Assembly (NCBI GenBank): GCA_030144725.1
Contig: JASKMD010000008.1
Location: forward strand, 17,323,830-17,387,829
DNA from: Haematococcus lacustris
Taxonomy: Eukaryota > Chlorophyta > Chlorophyceae > Chlamydomonadales > Haematococcaceae
DNA: 64,000 nt
Reading direction: 5' to 3'
Positions 21,966-32,700 of the stretch are shown in pieces. The first letter of the stretch is position 1. The number at the start of each line of letters is the position of its first letter. The translations under genes and the position numbers were made by a program. The notes beneath the pieces were generated by a model. The model was not told the origin of the DNA. It did not search any database and was given only the letters and a program-made list of their open reading frames with translations.

Positions 21966-24900
21966 CTAGAATCCTTCCATGCTCCAGTCCTGATTATCAT
22001 TGCTGGAGGTGTGGCAGTAGTGGAAAGCTACCTCACCCCTGCTGATGCGCTCTCTGACAAAGTGGTGGTGCACATCTATGTGCTTAGCCCTGGAGGTGGC
22101 CATGGGGTTGTGCAAGAGCTGAATGGCTGCCTGATTGTCACAGCCCAGGTGCACACAGCTGGCATCCAGCTGCAGATCCCTCATGAGCTTGCGCAGCCAC
22201 AGAGCCTCCTTGGCTGCGCTGGAGGCTGCCATATACTCTGCTTCTGCTGTTGACATAGCCACAGTCGGCTGCAGACGGCTGGACCAGCTAATGGCACCCC
22301 CATTCAGAGTGAAGATATACCCAGTGGTGCTTCTGGCTGTGTCCTTGTCCCCTGCATAGTCTGCATCAGAGAAGCCCTGCAGCCCTGACACACCACCAAA
22401 CAGGAGTCCTTGATCTGCTGTGCCCTTCAAGTAACATAGCACACTGCAGGCGGCTGCCCAGTGCTGCTTAGTGGGTGCAGACATGTGCCTGGCCAAGGCG
22501 CCCACAGCAAATGCAATGTCTGGCCGTGTGCAGCAGGTCAGGTAAAGCAGACTGCCCACCAGGGCACTGTAATGATGCAGAGTTGTGTCCAATGCATCCC
22601 CTTCCCTGACTAGCTTAACAGCAGGTGCCATGGGCAGAGGCTTGCTGTGAGCTGCTGACTTGCTGTTGGCTGTAACCAGCTCCTGGATGAATTTGTGCTG
22701 GTCAAGCTTGATGGTGCCCTCAGCCCTGTCTCTGGTTAGCTGCATCCCTAGGAACCACCGTGCCTCACCCAAGTCCTTCAGTTTGAATGCTGAGGACAGC
22801 TGCTTCTTCACGTGGGCCAAGCCTGCGGTGTCCCCCTGCTGGGTGCACAGAAGGCAGTCGTCCACATACACTAGCAGGTACACCATGCCAGTGCTCAGCT
22901 GCAGAGTAAACAGGGCAGGGTCTGCCTCAGAGGCCTTGAAACCCATGCTCAGCAGCTCCTCACACAGCCTAGCATGCCACGCCCTAGGGGCTTGCCTCAG
23001 TCCATACAGGGCCTTCTGCAGGCGGCACACAGTGTTAGTGCTGCCCTCCTCAAAACCCTCTGGCTGCTGCACATAGATGACCTTCCCTGGCTCTAGCTTG
23101 CCGTTCAGGAAGGCTGTCTCAAAGTCTAACTGATGAATCTCCATGTTTTCAGCTGCTGCCTTGGCCAGGAGGGTGCGCAATGTGGTGTGCTTGCTGACAG
23201 GTGCATAGACATCTCCTACATCCACACCTGATTGTTGGTAGAACCCCTTTGCCACTAGCCTGGCCTTCAGCTTCTCAATGTTCCCTGCAGCATCACGCTT
23301 CACTTTGAGTACCCATTTGGTAGGCAACACACGTGCATTGGCAGGACGCTCTTCAAGGCACCATGTTTGGTTGGCATGCAGGGAGGCCAGCTCAGCATTC
23401 ATGGCTGCAATCCACAGGTCTGCCATGGGACCTGCCAGAGCCTCTGCCACAGTGGGTGTGTCATTGACAGGAGAGTCTGACACATTCATGGCAAACAAGT
23501 CAGAGTCCCTGAACCTCTCAGGTCGGTGCCTCTCTCTGGATGGGTTGCGCCGTGGCACGGGTGCAGCAGGTGCTTCAGGTGAGGCAGGCCGTGGATCAGG
23601 TGCAGGAGGCATGGGCATAGAGGGGTGCACTGCAGGTGCTGCCTGTCTTGCTGTAGCTGATGTTGGGATCAGAGGAACACGGAGCGCAGGCTGTGCCAAG
23701 CCTGGTCTTGCTGCTGCTGCTGGTCTAGCTGCTGGTGCTGCCGGTCTTGCTGCTGTTGGTGCTGCAGCTGATGCTGACGGTCTGACTGCTGCTGGTGCTG
23801 CTGGTGGTGCTGCAGCTGGTGCTGCTGGTCTTGCTGCTGTTGGTGCTGCGGCTGGTGCTGCTGGTCTTGCTGCTACTGGTGCTGCAGCTGGTGCTGCTGG
23901 TCTTGCTGCTGCTGGTGCTGCAGCTGGTTGTGCTCCCACTGTCTCCCTGGCTAGAGGCATAGAGCGAAGGCTGAATCTGCCTATTCCTGGTCTGGGTAGC
24001 TTGCTGATGAGCTCCAGTTGCTGTTGGTGCCACATGTGGGAGCCTGGCTCATATCTGGCAGTGAGGCTGACTTGCTGACTGGGTTCTTGCTCACTGGGTG
24101 GAGAGTCTGAGCTGCTGCTGTCCTGATGTGCCCCTACACCTTCCAGGGGTCTGGACTGTGGTCGCTGTGCACTGCTGCCTGGCCTGCTGATGCTGCTGCT
24201 GCTGCTCCCACTGTCCTCAGAGCTACTGCTGCTGGTCTGCTGCAGACTGTTGCCCCCCTCAGCAGGAGCTGCTGGGGTCAGTGGCTCAGAGGGGGTTGTA
24301 GGGCTGGGTGGGAGGGGTAAGAGAAACACAGGTTGTGCTGGCTGGTCCTGCTGGCGAGTAGGCTGCAGAACTGACAGCTCGTCAAACACTATGTCCTTGC
24401 TGCATGTTTCTCTGCCATTGACCAGTACCCTGTACGCCTTAGAGCCAGGCTCATAGCCTATGAACAGGCCCTCAACTGACTTGGCCTGCAGCTTGCTGCG
24501 CTGGTGATCAGGAATGTGGAGCCAGACTCTGCAGCCAAACACTCTGAGACCAGACAGATCAGGTTTGACACCGTAGAAGGCCTCCCAAGGTGTGAGCGGC
24601 TGGCCTGACACAGGAAGCAGGCATCTGACATGATTGGCAAACTTGACAGCATGTGCCCAGAAGCTGAGTGAGATATCGGCTGAGTGGATGATGCTGCGAG
24701 CTTTCTCAAAGATGGTTCTGTTCAGGCGTTCAGCTGCACCGTTCTGCTGGGGGCTGTAGGGGGCTGAGTGCTGGTGCACTATGCCTTTGCTGGCACAGTA
24801 TTCTCTCATGCGGCTGTTGACGTATTCTGTGCCATTGTCTGTTCGGATGGCTTTGCAGCGGTAGCCTGACTGGGTCTCAAGCTCTTCAATGACTGTTCTG

Positions 24901-26153
24901 ACTGTGTCTGGCACCTGAGCTTTGCTGCTGATGGGCACACACACAGATAGCTTTGTGTATTCATCAAGGAAAGTAGCCACATACAGGCTGCCGTCTCTGG
25001 CCCTGGCATGCATGGGGCCACAGACATCCATGTGGATTAGTCCTAGGGGAGCTGTCACTGGTGCTGCATTGGGGGGTGGTCCAGCAAATGCAACATTCTT
25101 GTGCTGTTTGCCCTTGACACAGCCCACACACACAGCTGGATCTGAGGCAGCTGCTCGGAATTGTGCGGCTGTGACAGGTACACCTGACACCATGTCTGCT
25201 GACTGCATGCGTGCCAGAGCATCAAAGGAAGTATGACACAGGCGCTGGTGCCACACCTGGGGAGAGTTGGAGGTGGTGCTGTTGGCAGAGGGCGCAGGCA
25301 CGTTGGTCAGGAGCTCCAGCTTTACCCTGGGGTCAGGCTGTAGAGCTGACTGCTGGATGCCATACAGTTGCTCTGGCTCTGATTCTGTGTCAGGGCCATC
25401 TGGCATTGGAACAGCTGCCAGGATGTAAGAGTTCCTGACTTTGTGCGCGTTAACCCTGAGCATGCTGCCAAACTGATTGCAGCTGATCTGGCACACATCT
25501 CCACGGAATAGAAAGCTGCTGCCGTCATCTGTTGCAGCTGTCACTGAGATGAAGTTTTGCTTGCTGTCAGGGACATACAAAGCATGGCTGAGGAACCAGG
25601 AGCCACGCTTGGTGTTGAGGAACACACTGCCTGACCCAATTGCCCAGACCCTGTGGCCCTCAGCTGCCAGCCTTACAGGCCTGTGCTTGTCTGGCGCAAA
25701 GGGAGTGTAGTTGTAGAAGAACTGCAGGTCCTTCAGGATGTGCTGTGAGGCACCTGAGTCAATGCAGAAGGGGCTGTATAGGTCACTGTTGAAGTTCAGT
25801 CTGGGCTGCACCATCTGCATGAGGACATCATCAAGGTCATCATCATCATCAGCAGTGGAGCAGGTGAACAGGCTGGCTCCCCTGGATGGGCTCTGAGCTG
25901 CTGCCCTGCCAGGGGTCTGGGCCCTGCCTCTGCTGGGGCTGGATGCCCTAGCTGCTGGGCTAGAGCTCCTGCCTGGACTGGGACGCCTGCCTGGGCTACT
26001 GGGTCTGGCAGGGTTGCTGAATAGGGTCCTCATGCGATTGCGCTGATCCCTGTCAAAGGTGAAACATTCAGACATGATGTGGCCAGGCTTAGCACAGTAG
26101 TTGCAGGTCAGATGAGCATGTGAGCTGACCTCCCTGGAGGACCTGTCAGGTGA
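21966..26153 (-). CDS. pol: Copia-1 pol (zinc knuckle, protease, integrase, RT, RNase H)
   Basis: In frame with gag but behind a UAG at 26154-26156. After the stop come a CCHC zinc knuckle (CNYCAKPGHIMSEC), aspartic protease DSGASQHI, the integrase zinc-finger region (WHQRLCHTSF, CVGCVKGKQH), the integrase core with HMDVCGPM, IRTDNGTEY and SPQQNGAAERLNRT, reverse transcriptase with QLDFETAFLNG and YVDDCLLC, and RNase H with SDADYAGDKDTARSTTGY and STAEAEYMAA. The first ATG after the stop is at 26075, giving 1,369 residues. The C-terminus ends abruptly (HTSSNDNQDWSMEGF) where copia-2 continues with an ADVMTKPL segment, so the last RNase H part appears deleted. Confidence 0.93.
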   Translation of the reverse strand, partial: SPDRSSREVSSHAHLTCNYCAKPGHIMSECFTFDRDQRNRMRTLFSNPARPSSPGRRPSPGRSSSPAARASSPSRGRAQTPGRAAAQSPSRGASLFTCSTADDDDDLDDVLMQMVQPRLNFNSDLYSPFCIDSGASQHILKDLQFFYNYTPFAPDKHRPVRLAAEGHRVWAIGSGSVFLNTKRGSWFLSHALYVPDSKQNFISVTAATDDGSSFLFRGDVCQISCNQFGSMLRVNAHKVRNSYILAAVPMPDGPDTESEPEQLYGIQQSALQPDPRVKLELLTNVPAPSANSTTSNSPQVWHQRLCHTSFDALARMQSADMVSGVPVTAAQFRAAASDPAVCVGCVKGKQHKNVAFAGPPPNAAPVTAPLGLIHMDVCGPMHARARDGSLYVATFLDEYTKLSVCVPISSKAQVPDTVRTVIEELETQSGYRCKAIRTDNGTEYVNSRMREYCASKGIVHQHSAPYSPQQNGAAERLNRTIFEKARSIIHSADISLSFWAHAVKFANHVRCLLPVSGQPLTPWEAFYGVKPDLSGLRVFGCRVWLHIPDHQRSKLQAKSVEGLFIGYEPGSKAYRVLVNGRETCSKDIVFDELSVLQPTRQQDQPAQPVFLLPLPPSPTTPSEPLTPAAPAEGGNSLQQTSSSSSEDSGSSSSSISRPGSSAQRPQSRPLEGVGAHQDSSSSDSPPSEQEPSQQVSLTARYEPGSHMWHQQQLELISKLPRPGIGRFSLRSMPLARETVGAQPAAAPAAARPAAPAAAPVAARPAAPAAAPTAARPAAPAAAPPAAPAAVRPSASAAAPTAARPAAPAARPAAAARPGLAQPALRVPLIPTSATARQAAPAVHPSMPMPPAPDPRPASPEAPAAPVPRRNPSRERHRPERFRDSDLFAMNVSDSPVNDTPTVAEALAGPMADLWIAAMNAELASLHANQTWCLEERPANARVLPTKWVLKVKRDAAGNIEKLKARLVAKGFYQQSGVDVGDVYAPVSKHTTLRTLLAKAAAENMEIHQLDFETAFLNGKLEPGKVIYVQQPEGFEEGSTNTVCRLQKALYGLRQAPRAWHARLCEELLSMGFKASEADPALFTLQLSTGMVYLLVYVDDCLLCTQQGDTAGLAHVKKQLSSAFKLKDLGEARWFLGMQLTRDRAEGTIKLDQHKFIQELVTANSKSAAHSKPLPMAPAVKLVREGDALDTTLHHYSALVGSLLYLTCCTRPDIAFAVGALARHMSAPTKQHWAAACSVLCYLKGTADQGLLFGGVSGLQGFSDADYAGDKDTARSTTGYIFTLNGGAISWSSRLQPTVAMSTAEAEYMAASSAAKEALWLRKLMRDLQLDASCVHLGCDNQAAIQLLHNPMATSRAKHIDVHHHFVRERISRGEVAFHYCHTSSNDNQDWSMEGF

Positions 26154-26960
26154 CTATGCTCTGGCCTGCTGCTGCTGCTGCTGCTGTTCACGAGACTGCT
26201 GGGGTAGCCTGAACCTGCCCCTGCCCCCCTGTCCGCCTGAACTACCAGCCCCCCTGCTGTCAGAGGGGGAGGAGTAGGACCAGAGTGAGGATGAGGAGGT
26301 GCTGAGTTGCTGCTGCATTTGCTTGCTGAGTAGGTCAGCCTCCTTAGTCAGCAGCACACGCTTGATGCGCTCGACTTTTAGGTCGGCGCTGGTCTGATCA
26401 TAGCGCAGCCTTTCGACTGTGCTTTCGTACTCAGGCGGTAGGGCTGCTAAAATGGCGAGTACCACTGTGGACTCAGATGTTTCACAGTTGCAAGCTTCCA
26501 GCTCTGTAAGCAGCTGCTGCAAACGCGCATAGAAGCGCGCTACTGACTCGCCGGGCTCCATGCGCAGGAGACTGAGTTGCTGCTGAAGCTGCGACTGTCG
26601 CGCGACTGACGATTCGGTGAACTGAGATTCGAGGGTTTCCCAGGCGTCTTGCGCTGAGTCTGCAGACTTGACAGTGAAGATGTGGAGGTTGGAGACGTGC
26701 CGCTGGATAAAGGCTTTGGCTTTGCGGTCCAGCGCGCTGTCCGCGCGAGATCTGGCTAGCTCAGCAGCATACGCAGTCTGCTCTTGCTGAGTGGCGTTAG
26801 CTGCTGGCGCGGTGGGTAAGGGGGTGACGCCGTCGGCGACGACGGACCAGAGGCCTGCTTCGATTAGCAGGCCTTCGGTGCGGATGCTCCAAATTGGCCA
26901 GTTGTCGTCATCGAGAATGGTGGCTTGATTGCCGGAGGCTGAAGCAGGAGAAGTTGCCAT
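26154..26960 (-). CDS. gag: Copia-1 gag
   Basis: 268 residues. The N-terminal region DDDNWPIWSIRTEGLLIEAG and AWETLESQFTESSVARQSQLQ is typical of copia gag (UBN2/DUF4219 type). A Ser/Gly/Arg-rich and poly-Gln stretch precedes a UAG at 26154-26156. The zinc knuckle lies just beyond this stop in the same frame. Either readthrough makes gag-pol, or the UAG is a nonsense mutation. Confidence 0.9.
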   Translation of the reverse strand: MATSPASASGNQATILDDDNWPIWSIRTEGLLIEAGLWSVVADGVTPLPTAPAANATQQEQTAYAAELARSRADSALDRKAKAFIQRHVSNLHIFTVKSADSAQDAWETLESQFTESSVARQSQLQQQLSLLRMEPGESVARFYARLQQLLTELEACNCETSESTVVLAILAALPPEYESTVERLRYDQTSADLKVERIKRVLLTKEADLLSKQMQQQLSTSSSSLWSYSSPSDSRGAGSSGGQGGRGRFRLPQQSREQQQQQQQARA

Positions 26961-27033
26961 CGCTGATCGACTGGGCTGTCAACCACACGAACCCTAGCCA
27001 GCAACTTACTGGAGTCCTATCGCGCGTCAGCGC

Positions 27034-27047
27034 GTGGGCCCATAACC
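27034..27047 (-). promoter_or_regulatory. Copia-1 primer binding site (half-tRNA-iMet type)
   Basis: GTGGGCCCATAACC on the plus strand, directly abutting the 5' LTR. It equals the anticodon-arm sequence of plant-type initiator tRNA-Met, so the RNA (minus sense) would pair with a cleaved 5' half of that tRNA, as in Drosophila copia. Confidence 0.8.
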
Positions 27048-27330
27048 TGTTGGAAGAGCACGGGCAGACGCGGACACCAGTTCAGGGTAGTTACATTGAT
27101 CTGCCACAACTGCTAACGCGCAACCTTGCGTCAACCTTGCGCAACCTTGCGCCTACCTGTTGGAAGAGCACGGGCAGACGCGGACACCAGTTCAGGGTGC
27201 CTACGACTGCCGGGTGTCTGCCCTAAATACGGCAGTCACACTCGCACTCATCGCGGCCGGGCCGCTGGCAGGCACACCCTACAATCCCGGTGCTTGATCT
27301 CAACTGCACCGGGAGGGTATGCAACTAACA
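27048..27330 (-). repeat. Copia-1 5' LTR
   Basis: Same 283 bp as the 3' LTR. Read on the minus strand it precedes the primer site and gag. Confidence 0.97.
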
Positions 27331-27335
27331 AGTAG

Positions 27336-28040
27336 CCATTGTCACCAGCGCAGTAGCCATTGGCTTCAGCGCGGTAGCCATTTGCTCCAGCGCGGTAGCT
27401 ATTTGCTCCAGCGCGGTAGCTTTTGACTCCAGCGCGGTAGCCTTTGGTTTCATCGCTGTAGCCATTGGCTTCATCGCTGTAGTTATTAGCTTCATCGCTG
27501 TAGCCATAGTTTCATCGCTGTAGCTATTAGCTTCATCGCAATAGCAATTAGCTTCAGCGATGAAGCTAATGACTACAGCGCTGTAGCTTTTGGCTTCATC
27601 GCTGTAGCTTTTGGCTCCAGCGCAGTAGCCAATAGCTTCATCGCTGTAGCCATTGGCTCCAGCGCAGTAGCAATTAGCTTCAGCGATGAAGCTATTGACT
27701 ACAGCGCTGTAGCTTTTGGCTTCATCGCTGTAGCTTTTGGCTCCAGCGCAGTAGCCAATAGCTTCATCGCTGTAGCCATTGGCTCCAGCGCAGTAGCAAT
27801 TGGCTTCAGCGATGAAACCACTGGCTCCTGCGCTGAAACCACTGGCTCCAGCGCTTAAACCACTGGCTCCAGCGCTGATACCACTGGCTCCCGCGATGAA
27901 ACCACTGGCTCCAGCGCTGATACCACTGGCTCCCGCGATGAAACCACTGGCTCCAGCGCTGGTTACGTTGCTAATTTGTGTGAGTGTGCCTCTCAAAACG
28001 GCACGACAGGCCAACGCTCGAATCTCGCCAGCCACTTGGA
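27336..28040. repeat. Subterminal CAGCGC array of CACTA-like element 3
   Basis: About 21-bp units of the type CCAGCGCAGTAGCCATTGG, TTCATCGCTGTAGCC and CCAGCGCTGATACCACTGG. A 120-bp block at about 27540-27660 recurs at about 27670-27790. The core (T/C)CAGCGCTG(A/G) is shared with the satellite at 13985-16860. The spurious ORF encodes GASGFIAGASG-like repeats. Confidence 0.88.
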
Positions 28041-28149
28041 GTTGATTTTTTTTTTCAACAGCGTTGGCTTGCTTATGAGCAACTGCAGCCTTCCATAAAA
28101 AAAAAAGTACCCTTAGGTGGCACCTATAATGCGATCTTTTCTGCGAGTG
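28041..28149 (-). mobile_element. Terminus of CACTA-like element 3
   Basis: On the minus strand this begins CACTCGCAGAAAAGATCGC, then GGTGCCACCTAAGGGTAC, a T run, AAGCAAGCCAACGC and an A run. The same order of blocks forms the left ends of the elements at 41702 and 56039. The element extends leftward from 28149, with its array at 27336-28040 interrupted by copia-1. Its other end was not found and may lie past the genes or outside the window. Confidence 0.82.
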
Positions 28150-28592
28150 GCGCCCATGTCATGGCCAGACATGGTACCCATACCATCTCAGCCAGCCGAG
28201 CAGCTTCATGGTTGAGAAAAGGTGGGCATGCCTTGGTGGCCATGATCAGTGCAGAATAGCTCAACACACCTGACTATGTGCCTCCTGTGGTATCTACCAA
28301 ACTCAAAGATCTAATCAATGAGTACTCAGATGTGTTTGCGCCATTCAATGGACTGCCACCTGAGAGGCCTATTGGTCACACCATCCCTTTGCAACCAGGC
28401 TGTAAGCCTCCAGCGCTGCCAGCCTACAGAATGACCCAGCCTGAGCTTGCAGAGATGAAGAAGCAAATCACAGCCTTCTTGGCCCAAGGCATCATTGAGC
28501 CATCTTCTTCTCCATACGCAGCCCCGGTCTTGTTCGTCAAGAAAAAAAGTGGTGAGTTAAGGATGTGTGTGGACTATCGGCAGCTGAACACT
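28150..28592 (+). pseudogene. Gypsy RT fragment (gypsy-2)
   Basis: Plus-strand fragment homologous to the gypsy pol at 54150-54662: WLRKGGHALVA, then [39 protein letters not shown] and [11 protein letters not shown], where it stops. It has an in-frame UAG at 28257-28259. The catalytic YxDD part is absent. The CACTA-like terminus at 28149 abuts its left side, so that element probably inserted into this retrotransposon. Confidence 0.9.
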
Positions 28593-28735
28593 CGCGCCGA
28601 TTAAGGCCGGAAGTCACCTACATCATTTCTCCCGGGAGGCATACCGCAGATAGCCCCAGGAAAGGCCGACTTAACGCCGCTGTTGTCATTGATAAACTCA
28701 AAGTTCTTGCGATGTTATAACCATTTGAAATCCGA

Positions 28736-29160
28736 AAAAACCCTGCGCAGGGTCCTGCCGACCCTGCGCAGGGTCCTAGCGCATCGGCCATTTGAAGGGT
28801 CCTGACGACCATTTGCAGGGTCCTAGCGACCCTGCGCAGGGTCCTACTGACCTCATTTGCAGGGTCCTACCGACCATTTGCAGGGTCCTGCAACCCTGCG
28901 CAGGGTCCTGCCGACCCTGTGCAGGGTCCTGGAAACCATTCTACAGGGTCCTGGCGACCATTTTACAGGGTCCTGCCGACCATTTGCAGGGTCCTGGTGA
29001 CCCTGTGCAGGGTCCTGGCGACCATTTTACAGGGTCCTGCCGACCATTTGCAGGGTCCTGGTGACCCTGTGCAGGGTCCTGGCGACCATTTTACAGGGTC
29101 CTGCCGACCATTTGCAGGGTCCTGGTGACCCTGTGCAGGGTCTTGGCGACCATCTTACAG
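28736..29160. repeat. GGGTCCT palindromic tandem repeats
   Basis: Units CCCTGCGCAGGGTCCT, ACCATTTGCAGGGTCCT and ACCATTTTACAGGGTCCT in 17-22-bp steps. A composite of about 63 bp repeats near 28960-29150. Related to the palindromes at 50757-50970 and the satellite at 63215-64000. The 146 bp before it (28590-28735) show no feature. Confidence 0.9.
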
Positions 29161-29209
29161 GTGCACAGATGTCGACTATCTCATCGACTATTACATCCGC
29201 AACACACAT

Positions 29210-29460
29210 GCATTGACACCCAAACACCCCGCAACACCTCGCTACACCCCCGCAAAACACATGTATTGACACCCAAACACCCCGCAACATCCCCGATACA
29301 CCCCCGCAAAACACATGTATTGACGACCAAACACCCCGCAACACCTCGCTACACCCCCGCAAAACACATATATTGACACCCAAACACCCCGCAACACCTC
29401 GCTACACCCCCGCAAAACACATGTTTGGACACCCAAACATCCCGCAAGACCTCGCTACGG
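29210..29460. repeat. 53-bp tandem repeat
   Basis: Between four and five copies of a C/A-rich 53-bp unit (TTGACACCCAAACACCCCGC ... AAAACACATGTA). Copies differ by a few substitutions. No gene; the region 29461-29620 is unique. Confidence 0.93.
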
Positions 29461-29623
29461 GACCTCGCTACGGGACGGAAGCACATGTCTCGAAGCACCA
29501 TCACTCCACAACACCTCTATATGGAAATGCTAAGCACATGCATTGATGCATCCAATGACCGCAACACCCCCCTACGACGTGACAAGGTAGCAACGACATG
29601 ACAACAAGAAGGTGACACCACAC

Positions 29624-29710
29624 ACCATCACCATCACCATCACCATCACCATCATCATCACCATCATCACCACCCACACCATCACCCACACCATCACGCA
29701 CACCATCACG
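29624..29710. repeat. CATCAC microsatellite
   Basis: (CATCAC)n with small variants, leading directly into the ACACC array. Confidence 0.9.
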
Positions 29711-32700
29711 CACACCACACCACACCACACCACACCACACCACACCACACCACACCACACCACACCACACCACACCACACCACACCACACCACACCACAC
29801 CACACCACACCACACCACACCACACCACACCACACCACACCACACCACACCACACCACACCACACCACACCACACCACACCACACCACACCACACCACAC
29901 CACACCACACCACACCACACCACACCACACCACACCACACCACACCACACCACACCACACCACACCACACCACACCACACCACACCACACCACACCACAC
30001 CACACCACACCACACCACACCACACCACACCACACCACACCACACCACACCACACCACACCACACCACACCACACCACACCACACCACACCACACCACAC
30101 CACACCACACCACACCACACCACACCACACCACACCACACCACACCACACCACACCACACCACACCACACCACACCACACCACACCACACCACACCACAC
30201 CACACCACACCACACCACACCACACCACACCACACCACACCACACCACACCACACCATGGTGACAACACACCACACCACACCACACCATGGTGACAACAC
30301 ACCACACCACACCACACCACACCACACCACACCACACCACACCACACCACACCACACCACACCACACCACACCACACCACACCACACCACACCACACCAC
30401 ACCACACCACACCACACCACACCACACCACACCACACCACACCACACCACACCACACCACACCACACCACACCACACCACACCACACCATGGTGACAACA
30501 CACCACACCACACCACACCACACCACACCACACCACACCACACCACACCACACCACACCACACCACACCACACCACACCACACCACACCACACCACACCA
30601 CACCACACCACACCACACCACACCACACCACACCACACCATGGTGACACCACACCACACCACACCACACCACACCACACCACACCACACCACACCACACC
30701 ACACCACACCACACCACACCACACCACACCACACCACACCACACCACACCACACCACACCACACCACACCACACCACACCACACCACACCACACCACACC
30801 ACACCACACCACACCACACCACACCACACCACACCACACCACACCACACCACACCACACCACACCACACCACACCACACCACACCACACCACACCACACC
30901 ACACCACACCACACCACACCACACCACACCACACCACACCACACCACACCACACCACACCACACCACACCACACCACACCACACCACACCACACCACACC
31001 ACACCACACCACACCACACCACACCACACCACACCACACCACACCACACCACACCACACCACACCACACCACACCACACCACACCACACCACACCACACC
31101 ACACCACACCACACCACACCACACCACACCACACCACACCACACCACACCACACCACACCACACCACACCACACCACACCACACCACACCACACCACACC
31201 ACACCACACCACACCACACCACACCACACCACACCACACCACACCACACCACACCACACCACACCACACCACACCACACCACACCACACCACACCACACC
31301 ACACCACACCACACCACACCACACCACACCACACCACACCACACCACACCACACCACACCACACCACACCACACCACACCACACCACACCACACCACACC
31401 ACACCACACCACACCACACCACACCACACCACACCACACCACACCACACCACACCACACCACACCACACCACACCACACCACACCACACCACACCACACC
31501 ACACCACACCACACCACACCACACCACACCACACCACACCACACCACACCACACCACACCACACCACACCACACCACACCACACCACACCACACCACACC
31601 ACACCACACCACACCACACCACACCACACCACACCACACCACACCACACCACACCACACCACACCACACCACACCACACCACACCACACCACACCACACC
31701 ACACCACACCACACCACACCACACCACACCACACCACACCACACCACACCACACCACACCACACCACACCACACCACACCACACCACACCACACCACACC
31801 ACACCACACCACACCACACCACACCACACCACACCACACCACACCACACCACACCACACCACACCACACCACACCACACCACACCACACCACACCACACC
31901 ACACCACACCACACCACACCACACCACACCACACCACACCACACCACACCACACCACACCACACCACACCACACCACACCACACCACACCACACCACACC
32001 ACACCACACCACACCACACCACACCACACCACACCACACCACACCACACCACACCACACCACACCACACCACACCACACCACACCACACCACACCACACC
32101 ACACCACACCACACCACACCACACCACACCACACCACACCACACCACACCACACCACACCACACCACACCACACCACACCACACCACACCACACCACACC
32201 ACACCACACCACACCACACCACACCACACCACACCACACCACACCACACCACACCACACCACACCACACCACACCACACCACACCACACCACACCACACC
32301 ACACCACACCACACCACACCACACCACACCACACCACACCACACCACACCACACCACACCACACCACACCACACCACACCACACCACACCACACCACACC
32401 ACACCACACCACACCACACCACACCACACCACACCACACCACACCACACCACACCACACCACACCACACCACACCACACCACACCACACCACACCACACC
32501 ACACCACACCACACCACACCACACCACACCACACCACACCACACCACACCACACCACACCACACCACACCACACCACACCACACCACACCACACCACACC
32601 ACACCACACCACACCACACCACACCACACCACACCACACCACACCACACCACACCACACCACACCACACCACACCACACCACACCACACCACACCACACC

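Larger units (their letters stand above)
21493..27330 (-). mobile_element. Copia-1: full-length Ty1/copia retrotransposon
   Basis: A 5,838-bp element on the minus strand. Two 283-bp LTRs look identical by eye, begin TGTTGG and end CTAACA, and are flanked by the 5-bp duplication AGTAG (21488-21492 and 27331-27335). The order gag, protease, integrase, reverse transcriptase, RNase H is the copia order. It inserted into the CAGCGC array belonging to a CACTA-like element. Identical LTRs indicate recent insertion, yet the ORF has an in-frame UAG and a shortened C-terminus. Confidence 0.97.

Noticed and set aside
23278..24078. 266-codon plus frame opposite copia-1 pol
   Set aside because: Antisense of the Ala/Pro-rich linker in pol; no independent support.
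28041..28149. Coding part of gypsy pol between protease and RT
   Set aside because: The frame is open, but the same blocks form the ends of two other elements with target duplications, so a transposon terminus explains it better.
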